Shown here in pieces: positions 25,861 through 38,199 of a stretch of 64,000 nt of DNA (the stretch's first letter is position 1; the number at the start of each line of letters is the position of its first letter). Under the pieces are notes generated by a model. The model searched no databases and was not told the DNA's origin. It was given only the letters and a program-made list of their open reading frames with translations. The position numbers and the translations under genes are program-made. Origin of the DNA: Hydnum rufescens UP504 (lineage: Eukaryota; Basidiomycota; Agaricomycetes; Cantharellales; Hydnaceae); contig MU129013.1 in NCBI GenBank assembly GCA_014904985.1, positions 1 through 64,000 of the forward strand, given 5' to 3'.

Positions 25861-25896
25861 CCCCGTCCCAGACTGCTATCTCGAACTCATACCACA

Positions 25897-27382
25897 CGAC
25901 CTTGGCTCTTACTTGACGGTCTCGTCAGTTGGTGATGGTTCCTTAGCACCAGCATAACCCTGTTCTTAAATCGGAAATATGTCTTCCAAGCCAAGTTCCC
26001 TCGCATCCTGGCGCCGTTATTTTTCTTAATCCAGGTTGTGCGGACCGTATGAACAGGGCGAAATGAATTTACGAGGTGAGCAGGGTGAGGCTCGGTGTCC
26101 GCCCAGTGAGGCTCTCATTTATTTTGTCGATGCAGTAATCTAGGTAAACGTACATGATATATGCGTGTTTTGGCCGTTGTGTTACTTCTATACTCCAGAT
26201 CCACCTCGTCCTTGCGGCAGTCCAGGAAACTGTAGGATGCTGGAATCCTATGCCCATCCCATTTCATGCGCATTAAGTTTTTCCTGTACTTCACCACCAT
26301 CTAGCCTACAACGGCCATCGTTTGGACTTTCGGATCTCACACAGTGTATTTTTTACATCCCCTCTCCCTTCATTTGCCCATACCTAAATAGGTGGCGAAG
26401 GCACCTGTGGCCAACATCAGAACTTGGAGCGGCAAGGGGCTGCGTAACTGATTCTTTCCATGGTCATCTTCTGAGTGGAGGGATGAGTCGCCCCCCTACT
26501 CAGGGAGAATGAAAAAGTAACCGCGTTCATGAATAGCGTCGGAAGACTTGAGGCGGATAGCTGCGGGGCCACCTCAGACCACGAAGATGTGTTCAAACTT
26601 GCAGCAATCTGCCACACAACATGAAGTTGTTGGACAATCTCCCCTTGATTATGTAATATATTGTATATATCCTGCGGATTCCGGAGATCAATCCTAGTTC
26701 CCGCTCCCGCCCCCATCCACCTGAACTCGCCCGTTCAACAGAAGTATCTGTCAGTCTGGGTATATACACTTGGATTCTGTGAACCATTGACCATGCAGGA
26801 TGGTCTTGTGAGAAAAGAACCTCGTGCGATAGATCAAGGATGCGGAGGTACAAAACAGTGGGGTATGTACATGAAATACCTACGTTATATATAGTAAAAG
26901 GAAGGCGGCCATAGGATAGGCCGGACAAGCGGAGAGGGGTAGATCGAGCAGCACGTGATGTACGCTGTAGTCGATAACCGCCCATTTCAACACGGTCACG
27001 AAAACTCAAGGGCATAGGCTTAGCTTATGAGTCCCTTGAAAGTTTTCATTGAAGGGGTGAAGAGGTTTGAGTGGATCAGCGATCCTCAGGAACAGGTTGA
27101 CGGAGAAAGAGATAACTTGTGCTCTTCAATGCAAGTGCCAAAAGAAACCCATGGGGGGTGTAAATAGACCATCAGGAACACACCTGGACCCAAACCCAAA
27201 TGTTAGTCATTGTCCCTCGGTCTTGAGAACAATCCATCGAAGCAAATCTTAGGCTTCATTTTTATAAGTCGAGGATTCTCTGGTGATTTGAGTATGGTGA
27301 CCTGCTAATGATGAACAAACACTATCTGGCCATGTGGTTTTGGCACGGATCTCCTTTTGAATATCCCCGACTCTTACATTTA
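25897..27382. repeat. Block X' (second copy of X)
   Basis: Copy of 11314-12797 with about a dozen differences, mostly transitions (for example acgctgg/atgctgg, agggcctcg/agaacctcg). It joins R' at 25896/25897 with no obvious repeat at the junction. Unlike R', it has almost no single-base indels, so the two neighbouring blocks differ in sequence quality or history. Confidence 0.75.
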
Positions 27383-28101
27383 CAGTCTTTGACGGTCACT
27401 GAACTCTACCAGTCACTGAATCACCTCAATTATCTCCACCATTTCAAGTTGTAGCAGCTTGATTGTGGGCTCTATTTGATCACACTGATGGGGACTTTCA
27501 CTGTACCAAATTTGGTGTCAATATGTTCAGCCGTTGTTGCATAACATAGGGAAGAGTGCAATTTTGTAAAGTGTCTGAAAATCTGCACCAGCCCCCACAG
27601 CACCACACAAAGACCCATCCAGTGATTTTACATGCAATCCTACATCAGAAATACAACTAGATAAGGATCTTAAGAGGTCTAGCTCCAGAGCTAATCCAGT
27701 CAACTGCTCTCTGCATCACCAGGAGGGGCTGCGGAAGCAAATTGGAGACCCAGCAGGACTTTCACCACTTCAGATATGCACTACAGGACTTAAAATACTT
27801 CAAAAAGTGTCGGAATATGCATGGATCACATTTTAATTACATGCCAATAGACACGATAAAAAAACAGCCTCGTCCAATCACTCCAGGAAAAGTGCTTCAG
27901 TGACTGGTTGAGTTATAAAACAAACATCAAAATGGCGCAACATAACATCTCCCCCAATATTGTTCAGACTGCTCTGAAATTGTATACATGGGTAGATGGG
28001 ATATCCTCCTACTATATAGTAGACAAAAACAACCAAAAACAATATTGTGCTGGCAGTGGCAAGGTTCCAGGAAATTTGATTCAGTGACCGGTCAAAGACT
28101 G
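27383..28101. mobile_element. 719-bp MITE with TA target duplication
   Basis: The ends are inverted repeats of about 21 bp: left CAGTCTTTGACGGTCACTGAA, right its complement with one extra C. They are flanked by TA on both sides (27381-27382 and 28102-28103). The matching place in block X/R (12797-12798) has a single TA with no insert, giving a clean filled/empty pair. TA duplication and CAGT-type ends fit a Tc1/mariner (pogo/Fot1-like) non-autonomous element. There is no coding frame of note inside, and short CAGTC-type motifs recur near the left end. Confidence 0.8.
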
Positions 28102-28103
28102 TA

Positions 28104-28740
28104 CGTAAGAGAGGGTTTTAGAGGGAATTGCGTCATGGCTGTGCATCCATGGCTGTGCATCCATGGCTGTGTGTCCATGGCTGTGTGTCCATGGCTGTGC
28201 GTCTGTGGCTGTGCATCCACGGCTCAGTGCTCTGCATCCCAAGGCCCTCATCATCTCTAACACAGGCCATGACAAGGCAGATGAGGAAGCACTGGTCTCG
28301 TCGGGCTCAGAGTCTTCCTTGGGTCAACCGGACTCTCGGGTTTACCTTAGCAGACATGTCTATGCATCTTCCGTCACCATTGGCCAAGGAAGTCACATGC
28401 ACCTACACCTAAGCATGTGCACATATGGGGTGTCGTGATGAAGGAGACAATCTAGCGAAGCTTGTCGATTACCGGAAAGAATTGGAGACTCGGAAGGAAC
28501 AATTACACATGATGAGCTCGATGAGATAGGGACACCGCTTCCTTTGGGTTCACTCAAATTTATACAACTGGCAAGCGTAGAATACAATGGCTCTGCTCTG
28601 GTAACATTCAAACATAGCTGAAAGGACATGCCTTAGCAACAAACTACAGGCGCAATATCACCCATCATCGACGGTTGAAATGTGACTTCACGGCATTCTC
28701 AAGTGAGAGGTGATCAGGAATGAGAGGTAATCATGCCAAT
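28104..28740. repeat. Block R'' (short third copy of the R left end)
   Basis: Matches the first 0.8 kb of block R, with five clean minisatellite units and only one copy of the 106-bp repeat. It ends at 28740, where an unrelated sequence leads to kinase C. Six of seven base differences from R in 28420-28740 are CG here against TG or CA in R. So R'' appears to keep the less mutated state. Confidence 0.75.
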
Positions 28741-28780
28741 TGATGCACCGGCAACACCCGAAATCCCCGCCAACGGCTTT

Positions 28781-28792
28781 AGAGTCGGGGAT
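28781..28792. repeat. Right inverted terminus AGAGTCGGGGAT
   Basis: Exact reverse complement of ATCCCCGACTCT at 27363-27374 and 12779-12790. In the array without an insert (upstream of kinase D, about 34510-34530) ttgaatatc runs almost directly into the kinase leader. The pair therefore frames an insertion of 1.43 kb (27363-28792) that includes the MITE and R''. No target duplication is visible. Confidence 0.4.
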
Positions 28793-28875
28793 TGGCGCTT
28801 GTCGCCGCTACCGATCAATTATGAGCGCTCTCTCAATGCTATGACCCTCCCACCGAATCCCCCCCATTTCTAATT

Positions 28876-31793
28876 ATGAGGGTAAACAGAGATAGACCGA
28901 TGCCGTCCGTTCCCATACCCCCAAGGATAAGAAGACCTTTGTCTCCCATCCGTGACTCTGCCTCTTTTGCTGCTCTGGCAGAAGCTACAGCGCCAATCTC
29001 CTTTTCTAACTTCTATACGGAGGTCACCTCTCCTAAGTCTCCGCAAGTCATCCTTTTGAATACGTGCATCGGTGCAATAACGGAGACTTTTGGTAGGCTG
29101 CGTGCATTTATATCAGGGGATGTCCGAAACATCGCGTGCTACACAAGCCCGGTTGGCATAGTCTATTGTGTCCTTGCGTTCTAGGCGGCTGAATGAATTT
29201 CCAGTACCGTGAGTACCTGCTCATGTGTGTCCACGTCATCCAGGACGAGGGGGTGCCAATTGTCTGGTTGCGGGCGGAGCAGGGGTCCACTGTGCCAGCT
29301 ACAATCCAATTCTCTACCAGTCGCTCCAACCTCTCCGGAGTCTGCGACTATGACATCATAGCCACCACATTTGCCACCCTGAATTTCCGTCACGTCATAG
29401 ACCTTCTCAATGATGTAGTCACCACGACTGGGATGGAATCTAGGTGGTGGGTTGGCATCACCATCGGAATGCTTCATGGAGGCTTCGGGGGATCTTGGCT
29501 CAAACCGCCCTCACCAGACTGGTTCAAGATCACCCTCAATTTTTCCACAAAGCTCATAGCCGCTACGGAATCCGTGGAGCGCCGATTTGCTATCCGGCAT
29601 CCTCACATAAAAAGGATCCCATTCGGGGACCCGAAGGCATGGGAGAATAAGCCTGCTTCTCTGTCCCAACCACCGAGCTCAAAACAGGATGGTTGCGAGG
29701 GTGCCGATTCAAAACTGGCAGGCATGAAAGAGAAAATAGCACATATTAGCTCAGCACCAACCTTATCACAGGAACATCTCCAAGCATCTCGCCCAATGCA
29801 GTCGCCCAAGGCAAATGATGCAGTTCCTGCTGCTGGGACTGATGTTGAGGATGGTGGTGACCAGCCTCGAGGTCGTGAGATTAACCACTCCCATGTACTC
29901 GCCTCAAAGCCCGTTGAATCCCCGATGCCGTATGATCCACATCGTCGCTCAATATCCCGAACCAGGAACCCCTTATTTGGCCAAATCGATGAGAGGCGAC
30001 CTGTGCAACTGGCCAATCCATCCTCGACTCCCACTCCGATTTCCACCGGAATAGACGAAGCCGCGTCCATTCTGCAAGGTGTTATGATTACGACTCCTTC
30101 CGCAGAAGCTTCGAGACAAAGCCACAGGCTAGCCTACCATTTACCAACCCCAACCCAGCCTCACCGAAACTCCTAACTTGACTGGCCACATTGTTCGTTT
30201 AGGCTCAGCACCCATGGCCAGAGGAGGATGTTCCTCAGTCTGGAGAGGCACCTTGCTCTCCACCACCTCCGACAACCCTCATCAAACTCTTCAGGTGCTC
30301 TTTTCAATTCATAGGTCTCGGAGGGCGCACATGCTAAGAGCCGATGGCCTAGGTTGCCCTCAAGGTGCTTCATGCTTCATATACGGACGATTCTACAGTC
30401 AAACGGAAACTCCGGAAGGTAATTTTATCTGACAGTTCCACCATGATCTTCCGTTCACGATAGAGATAGCATCTGCATATAGAAATGCGAATATGGGCCC
30501 AATTGCGTCACGAGAACGTGGTGAGATTATTAGGTCATACTGAAGAACCCGATGGGCCTGGTCTCGTTTCAATTTCGTACCTTCACGGTGATGTCTTGAG
30601 CTTTCTAGCCAAGAATCCAAGCGTCAATCGCGAGATTATCGTGCGTTTACATCGATATTCTTTCACCCGAATATGGGGCGCATCCCCAATTGAGCTTGAT
30701 CTTTACAGTGTGCGGATGTTGCACTGGGACTGCGATACTTGCATGAACACAAGCCTCCAATTATACATGGCGACCTTAAAGGGGTATGGTTGAGTACACG
30801 AAGGGGTGATGCTTTGCTGATGAATTGATATGCTCAGCGGAACGTGCTGATCGATGCGGAAGGAAGAGCGAGTATTTGTGATTTTGGACTGTCTATAATT
30901 CTTGATGGAGAACCTACTGGCTATACGTCATCAAACTTCGGCGGGACATTGCGATTTCTGGCTCCCGAACTTCTTGACGAACGCACTAGAACCGTGCAGA
31001 CAGACATATATGCTTATGCATGCACTTGCATTCAGGTGGGATACATTCTCGCCGTACCCTGCGCTTTGCGTCTGACTTTTAGTCGGTATTCAATATAGAT
31101 CCTGTTTGACCTGGGGCCCTATCACCTACTATCCGAAGAAGCACCCCTTATCCGTGCTATATTAGATCCCCGTCGGCCTCCCTTTGAACCATCGGACGAG
31201 GAAGTCACGTTCCCCTCAGTTTTGCAAGTCTTAAAACACTGCTGGTCCCACGACCGATGGAGTCGGCCATCGGTGAACTTAGTGATCGACACTCTGCAGC
31301 GCTGTTTATACCGTACCTATCAAACAAACCTGGGCGTCCACCAAGGAATCGTGCGTGCTCTCTCTGTATAGTACTCTACTGGATTATACCCCTATGTTGC
31401 TGGTTTACAGGGGAAGCGTGTTCGATTTACTTCCCTTCCTGACGTTGGACAAGGAAAGCTGATGTGGGTCGACGAGGATGGACTGAGCATTGTGGTAAAG
31501 TCTTCAACCTCATTCCATCAAGTCCCGATTTATCAGCATTATCGCTGGGAATTGATGGAGAACCAGAACGTCGAGGGTGTGTTACACCTTATTCTCTAAC
31601 ACACGTGAAAGCTAATAAGGTCTTGGTAGATTCGGAAGATGACACCAATCCTTCATCCTTTCTCTCAGGGAAAGATGCATCGTCATCGGAGAGCCCTCCC
31701 CACGTCTCAAAATGGATGGATTACTCTGTGAAATTTCGTCTCCCCTACTCGTCGATGGTGTCCTACGAGTCCTACCACAAAGCTTCTCCGTAA
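28876..31793 (+). pseudogene. Kinase array copy C (one linker frameshift; kinase domain intact)
   Basis: Same gene as copy E. The leader starts MRVNRDRPMPSVPIPPR (28876). The N-terminal part includes YREYLLMCVHVIQDEG, FRHVIDLLNDVV and GMLHGGFGGSWLKPPSP (about 29469-29519). A Pro/Ser-rich linker follows, then a glycine loop MARGGCSSVWRG (about 30213-30248), VALKVL (about 30351), HGDLKG (about 30767-30784), CDFGLS (about 30878), LAPELLDE and the C-terminal extension to TAA at 31791. Every kinase exon is open and in phase. The single clear lesion is a missing base near 30120 that shifts the frame just before the kinase domain. If that is an error, this copy is functional. The leader segment that acts as a 27-nt intron in D and E has no stop here and could be read through. 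Confidence 0.75.
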
Positions 31794-34580
31794 ACGGTAT
31801 AATGGATGCTAGGTTGAGGTTGAGAATTGGTACTGGGGCTTTTAATGGGCGTATGGGAGCAGGTCGAACCCCTGGAGGTCGAGTCAAGTCACAAGGATTC
31901 TAGCAACAATGTCATTTCCTTACGACCGGTCATCATTTTCTGGCTCATTCATGGGAGTCATGTTGTGTATGTATGGTGTATCTATGCAGCTACGATTGTA
32001 GATATCGATTTCGGACAGATGTACGATGTATATGATTCAGACTTAAAGAAGAAAGGATATCCGATGGGCATGATACTTGGATAATTTCGATCCCTGGGGA
32101 GGGTGGGGATTAATGCGAGAAATCAACAACACGCAATCGAAATTTCGGAATGTTGAACGAAACAAGAATCTCGAGGAGGGTGCGAAAAAATCAGCAGCAC
32201 GAAGTAAACCGTTTTGACGGATTCTCTAGTCAACGTCCGCACCCCGCGCGTAGATTAATTTACGTGCTGTCTGTGGAATGGAACCCTTGGGGCTTCCGAG
32301 GATATAGAAAGACGCAAAGGGCATTAAAGGAACACGAACAGGACGCACCAACTGTTCTCACCCCTGGGTGTAGGATCCATCAATGATTGCTTTGTACCTG
32401 AGCGTACTTGACGGTCATTCCCTCAATCTACCCCCACTCTGTCAAGTGGTGCCCAGGAGGAGAGCACTCACAAAACACCTCCCGACAGCCCACATACGCC
32501 CACGGGACTCGCCCCTATTCCATAGAGGCGATTCGCCGAGTTGTTTGTTGTGATTCTCAATATCAGAGTCTGAATCAACCCACTCGATGCTGCAAGGGTT
32601 AGTGTACCAGTGCCCGCATACTATATGTTAGTCATTATTCAAGACCGGGTGTAGAGGAATAAACACAGGTGGACACAGTGAAGTCCAGATAATACCTGGT
32701 ACCCTCGACACCGCTCATCCTGAACTGGGAGAAAAAAGGAAAAGAAGAAAGAAAAAAAAGAGTCCCCGGAGGTCGCATCATCTAGATTCCAGATACAACC
32801 GAAGGTGCACGGTTCATCTAAAAAATGTAGCTGCTGGGCTCGCAGAGGAAAGAGCGTATCGCATTACATTACCTCGCCCGGCTGCAGACACTAGGATCCA
32901 CGTGCGGATTTCTGTCGTCCTTCGACGGGGGTTCGCACGAAATTCTTGTGACAGCTCGAAACGGGTAGTTCACCACCATTTCACCAGCCCCAACGAGCTC
33001 CGACCAAGGGAAATATCAGTTCATCCTGAGGGGAAGTTGGAGCGGAGCTCCAATCTCATCTGATTCTGAGGGCACTTTTCGAGTTCGCGGACCTGTGACC
33101 GAACCTACGATCTATGTAGAATGCTAGCGCAATCCTCAAATAACTCAAAAGCGGGCTTGGTGTCATATTTATCCGCGAACAATTCATTTTGCCTCGGGGC
33201 GACTTGACAGCGTCGCGCCGCACCTCGTGGAGACCGCTACGATATGGATTACCTTGATCTGCGATCCATTTCCTTCGCCACGCTTCTCTAGTGGTCTTAC
33301 AGAGTCCTTCAATCGCGGCGTAGCATCCTATTCTCCAGTGACGGGCCCGAGGACGACGTGGCGTCCAATGAACCCGCACGGTGGAGGATGAAAAATGCCC
33401 GCGGCAAATCGTACAGATACGCTATATGCGGATGCATGGAGAGACGCTTCTCGACCTTAGCACTTGCTTGACGGCCTCGTCAGTTCGTGATAGTCCTTTA
33501 GCACCAGTATAACCTTGTTGTTCAACCAGAAATACATCTTTCAAGCCAAGCCCCTCGCGTCCTAGGGCCGTTATTTTTTTTACTGTAATACAGGTCGTGC
33601 GGACCGTACGAACACGGCGAAATAAATTTACGAGGTAAGCCGGGCGCGGCGCAGTGTCCGCCCAGTGAGCTGCTCGTTTACTCTGTCGATGCAGTAATCT
33701 AGGTAACGTACGTGATATATGCGTGTTTTGGCCGTCGTGTCACTCCCACATTCCAGATTCGCCTCGTCCTTGCGGGAGTCCAGGAAACTGTAGGACGCAT
33801 GCCCGTCCCATTTCCCGCGCCTTAGGTTTTCCCTGTACTTCACTATCATTTAGCCTGCAAGGGCGTCGTTTGGACTTTGGATCTCCCACGGTCTATTTTC
33901 TTCGTCCATTCCCCCTTCATTCGCTCATACCTAAATGGGTGACGAAGACACTTACCGCGAACATCAGAACTCGGAACCGCCAGGGACATATGTAATTCAT
34001 TCTTTCCTTGGTAGCGGAGGGCTGATCCGCCTCCCTACTCAAGGAGAATGAAAAAAGCAACTGCGCTCCACCGTTGTTATGCTCAGTGAGAATAGGATTG
34101 GAGGACTTGAAGCGATGGCTGCAAGACCACGTCGACGCCCCCACGAAGATGTGTCCAAACTTACAGCAATCTGCCCCACAATACGAAGTGTCCGTGTACA
34201 TGATGTTCAGGATCAGTTTGGGTATATGTACTTGGGTTCTGCAAACCGTTGACCATGACGGTGACGAAAACTCAAGGGTGTAGGCTTAGCTTACGAGTCC
34301 CTTGAAAGTTGTGGCGAGGAAGTTTGAGTTGATGAGCAATGCTCAGGAAAACATGGTGCAAGGGTTGCCGGAGAAGTCGTTCTCGGCCCCCGGACCGCTT
34401 CCGCCGCCCCGACTTGCAAAGTTTCCCAACATCAAGTTAAGCTGCTCTCGTTCAGCCGAAGTGACCCTAATCCTCTCTGGCCTCGTGGCTTCGGCACGGA
34501 TCTCTCCTTGAATATCAATTACAGTATGGGCGCTCTCTCAATACTATGACTCTCGTGTCGAATCCTCTGCATTTCTGATT
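31794..34580. other. Type-2 spacer between kinase copies C and D
   Basis: About 2.8 kb aligned with 9659-12780 (downstream of copy B plus block X) but lacking the 92-bp and 200-bp inserts of X and all of block R. No open frame is shared convincingly between the two. It is best read as 3' flank of C, decayed DNA and the promoter region of D. The segment gagtcccttgaaagtt (about 34293) is common to all kinase upstream regions. Confidence 0.5.
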
Positions 34581-34583
34581 ATG

Positions 34584-37040
34584 ATGGCAGACAGAAAAAG
34601 AGCTTGGTCGCCCGTTCCCATACGTCCGAGGAGAGGGGCGTTGTCTCCGGCCGTTGACCATGCGGATCTTGCTGCTTTCGCAAAAGCAGAAACTCCATTC
34701 ACCTGTTCCGTTACTCTCTTCTATAAGGAAGTTGCTCTGTGAGTCATCCTGTTGAATGCGTGCAGCGGTACAATAACGAAGACTTTGGGTAGGCTGCATG
34801 CATTTATATCAGGGGATGTCCAAGATATCGCGTGCTATAATATCAGCACATAGTCTATATATCGTGTCCTTACATTCCAGGCGGCTGAATGAACTTCCAG
34901 TACTACTATTTGCTCATGTGTCCACATCCAGAACGAGGGAGCGTCAATTGTCTGGTTGCGGGCGGAGAACCGAACCTTTGCGCGGAATACAATCCAATTC
35001 TCCACCGACAGCTCCAAGCTCTGGAAACCAGGCGATGATGACCTCATGGCGACCACATTTGTTACCCTGAATTTCCGTCACGTCATCGACCTTTTTCATT
35101 ATATTGGGGTAGCCCCCACGGCTAGCTGGCACTCTAGGTGGTGGGTTGACGTCGTCATCGGAATACTTCATGGAGGCTTCGGGGGATCTTGGGTCCAATC
35201 GCCTTCACCAGACTGGCTCAGGACCACCCTCGGTTTGTTCTCAAGGCACGCGGCCACTCTAGAATCCGTGGATGTAACCCGAGAAAGATCTCACTCGGGG
35301 ATCCGGAGACATGAGCTCGCTTCTCCGCCCCAACCACCGAACTCAAAACAGGATGGTCGCCGCGGTACCGGGTTAAATCTAGCACGCAGAACACTCCTGA
35401 GACTCCCAACTTGACTTGCTGCATTATTCGTTTAGGCTCAGCACCTATGGCCAGAGGAGGATACTCCTCAGTCTGGGGAGGCCCCTTGCTCTCTGCGACT
35501 TCCGATGACCCTGATTGAGCTCCTGAGGTGTTCTTCTCGATTGATCGCTCCTGCTGAGCCCATGTGCTAACAGCTGATGGCCTAGGTCGCCCTCAAGGTG
35601 CTTCGTGCTTCGTGCTTCGTCTACCGATGAGTCCACAGTCAAACGGAAGCTCCTCAAGGTACTTTTATTTGACCGTTCCACCATGGATCTCCCATTTACG
35701 ATGGGTGTAGCATCTACACGTAGAAATGTGAATATGGGCCCAATTGCGTCGCGAGAACGTGGTACAATTATTAGGCCATACTGAAGAGCCCGAAGGGCCT
35801 GGTCTCGTTTCAATCTCGTATCCTCACGGTGACGTCGTGGGCTTTCTAGCGAAAAATAGAAGCGTCAATCGAGAGGTTATCGTGCGTTCGCATTGATATG
35901 CTTTCACTCGAATATGGGTCCATCCTCAACTGAGTTTGATTTTTACAGTGTGCCGATGTTGCACTAGGATTACAGTACTTGCATGAACACAAGCCTCGAA
36001 TTATACACGGTGATCTCAAAGGGGTATGGTATGCTTGAATACACGGAGCGGTGGTGCTTTGCTGATCAATTGATATGCTCAGCGGAACGTGCTTATCGAC
36101 GGAGCAGGAAGAGGGAGTATTTGTGATTTTGGACTGTCTGTAATTCTTGATGGGGGACCTACTGGCTATTCGTCGTCAAACTTCGGCGGGTCCCTGCGAT
36201 TTCTGGCACCCGAACTCCTTGACGAAAACATTAGAACTGTGGAGACGGACATATATGCTTACGCATGCACTTGTATTGAGGTACGATCCATTCTTGCTGG
36301 GCGGCATGCATTGTACCTAGCTTGTAATCCTCTTTGCTATAGATCTTGTTTGACCAGGAGCCTTACCACCAACTCTCCAAAGAGGCACCCCTTATACGTG
36401 CTATATCCAACCATGGGCCTCCCTTTGAGCCATCGAACGAGGAAGTCACTTTTCCTTCGGTTTTGCGCCTCTTGAAGCGCTGCTGGGATCACAACCGGTC
36501 AAATCGGCCCCCATTGAACTTAATCATCGACACCATAAAGCGCTGCCTGTACCGTACCTTTCAAAGAAACCGGGGCGTCCACCAAGGAATCGTGCGTGCT
36601 CTTTCTCGATAGTACTCTACTGGATTATGCACCCAAATTATTGGTTTACAGGGGAGGCGTCTTCGATTTATATGCCTTCCTGGCGTTGAACAAGGAAAGC
36701 TGACGTGGGTCGACGAGGATGGACTGAGCATCGTGGTGGATGCTTCGACCTCGTTCCACCGAGTCCCGATCTATCAGCGCTATCGCTGGGAATTCATGGA
36801 TAACCAGAACCTCGAGGGTGCGTTGCGCCTTGCTCTCTGACAGAAGTAAACGCTGATAGGGTATTAGTAGACTCGGAGAATGGTTCTGATGCACCCTCTC
36901 TCTCAGGGAAGGATGCATCATCATCGGAGAGGCCTCCGTACGTCTCAAACTGGACGGATTACTCTGTGAAATTTCGCCTCCCGCCCTCGTCGGCGGTGTC
37001 CTACGAGCTCTACAAGAAAGTTACTCCGGAAACGGCATAA
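34584..37040 (+). pseudogene. Kinase array copy D (stops, linker deletion)
   Basis: Leader MADRKRAWSPVPIR (34584), N-terminal NFQYYYLLM, VIGILHGGFGGSWVQSPSP (about 35156-35210), then a much shortened linker. The kinase parts follow: glycine loop (about 35448), VALKVL (about 35586), HGDLKG (about 36008-36025), CDFGLS (about 36121), SNFGGSLRFLAPELLDE and a C-terminal extension ending ...YELYKKVTPETA and TAA at 37038. Lesions are a 2-base loss near 34917, loss of much of the linker after about 35290, TGA at 35516-35518, and TGA at 35729-35731 where the other copies have Arg after EM in the helix-C region. Its C terminus keeps six residues beyond the stop used by B, C and E and probably shows the ancestral end. 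Confidence 0.8.
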
Positions 37041-38105
37041 CAGACGCCAGATTGAGAAGTATACCAGGGCTTTTAACGGGGGCACCGCAACTGGCCCGTG
37101 ACCCACTGGAGGCCGAGTCGACCCACAAGGACTCTAGCCACAATCCCCTTTCCTTACGACCGGTCATCATCTTCTGGCTTATGCATGGGAATCATGGTGT
37201 ATGTATGTATGCGGCTACGACTGTACACAATATGTCAATTCCAGACAGCTATACGTGTATGACTTTCTTGAAAGAGGAAGAAAAGGTATTACACTGGCGC
37301 TACACTTGGATAGATGTAATGTTTACGCCCCTGCGGGGAGATTAATGTGAGGAACCAGCCCCGTGGAATTGAAAATTTCGAAACTCTGAACGAAGCAAGA
37401 ATCTCGAGGACGGGGCGAAAAAAACTAGCCGTACAAAGCAGGCCCTCTTGCTGGCTTCTTTAGCCAAGTTCCGCACACTCCGCCCAGGTGCTGTCTGTGG
37501 AACCGAATCCTTGGGGCCACCGAGGACGCAGAAAAACGCAAAGAGCATCAAAGAAACACGAGTCGGATGCACCAACTGTTCTCCCGTGTATGGACCGGGT
37601 GGAGGATTGATCAATGATTGGTTTGCACCATATCATACTTGATGGTCATTCCCCCAATCCATCCCCCCTCTGTCAATCGGTGCCCAAGGGGAGAGCACTC
37701 ACAAAACGCCTCCCGACCACCCAGATACACCAAAAATCCTCACGGGTCTATTCCCCTATTCCACAGAGGCGATTCGCCCCCGTTGTTCGGGATTCTGGAC
37801 AGAGGAGCCTGAATTCTGAATTAGCCCAGCCGGAGGTGTGAGGGCTATCCCACCAGTGCCTGCAGATGTTGTCAGTAAGGATTCAAGACAGAGTGACAGA
37901 GTGGAGAGAAACAAACATGGACAATATGAATATGTGGAAGGTGAGATATTTTCTAGCCCACTTACTTGACACCATTCGCCCTCAATTGGAAGGAAAAAAA
38001 GGTATTCCAGGATCATATTATTCGATACAATTGAAGGCGCAGAACCCATCGAAAAGATGTAGCTGACGAACCCGTGGGGACGAGAACATATTGTGGTGGA
38101 CGTAG

Positions 38106-38199
38106 ACAATCTCCTCTTGATTATGTAATATGTTGTATATATATCCTGAGGATTCCGGATATCAATCCTAGTTCCTGCTCCCGCCCCCATCTACCTGAG
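38106..38199. repeat. Short dispersed repeat, third copy
   Basis: About 90% identical to 12051-12142. Here it sits in a type-1 spacer, a different sequence context from the X copies, and the A-B spacer lacks it at the equivalent place (about 3390). Confidence 0.5.

Larger units (their letters stand above)
20630..25896. repeat. Block R' (second copy of R, rich in 1-bp indels)
   Basis: Matches 12799-18131 end to end. The differences are overwhelmingly single-base gains or losses, such as agaggtaatcg/agagtaatcg, gcttgtcgatt/gctgtcgatt, gatgagatag/gatgaatag and atcaccatt/atcacccatt, with few substitutions. It ends abruptly at 25896, where X' begins. All reading frames in it are therefore fragmentary, including the minisatellite (20682-20830), the 106-bp tandem repeat and the zinc-finger ORF. 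Confidence 0.8.

Noticed and set aside
27363..28792. Helitron or other named superfamily for the ATCCCCGACTCT-bounded unit
   Set aside because: No transposase, no target duplication and no CTRR-type end, so only the inverted words are reported.
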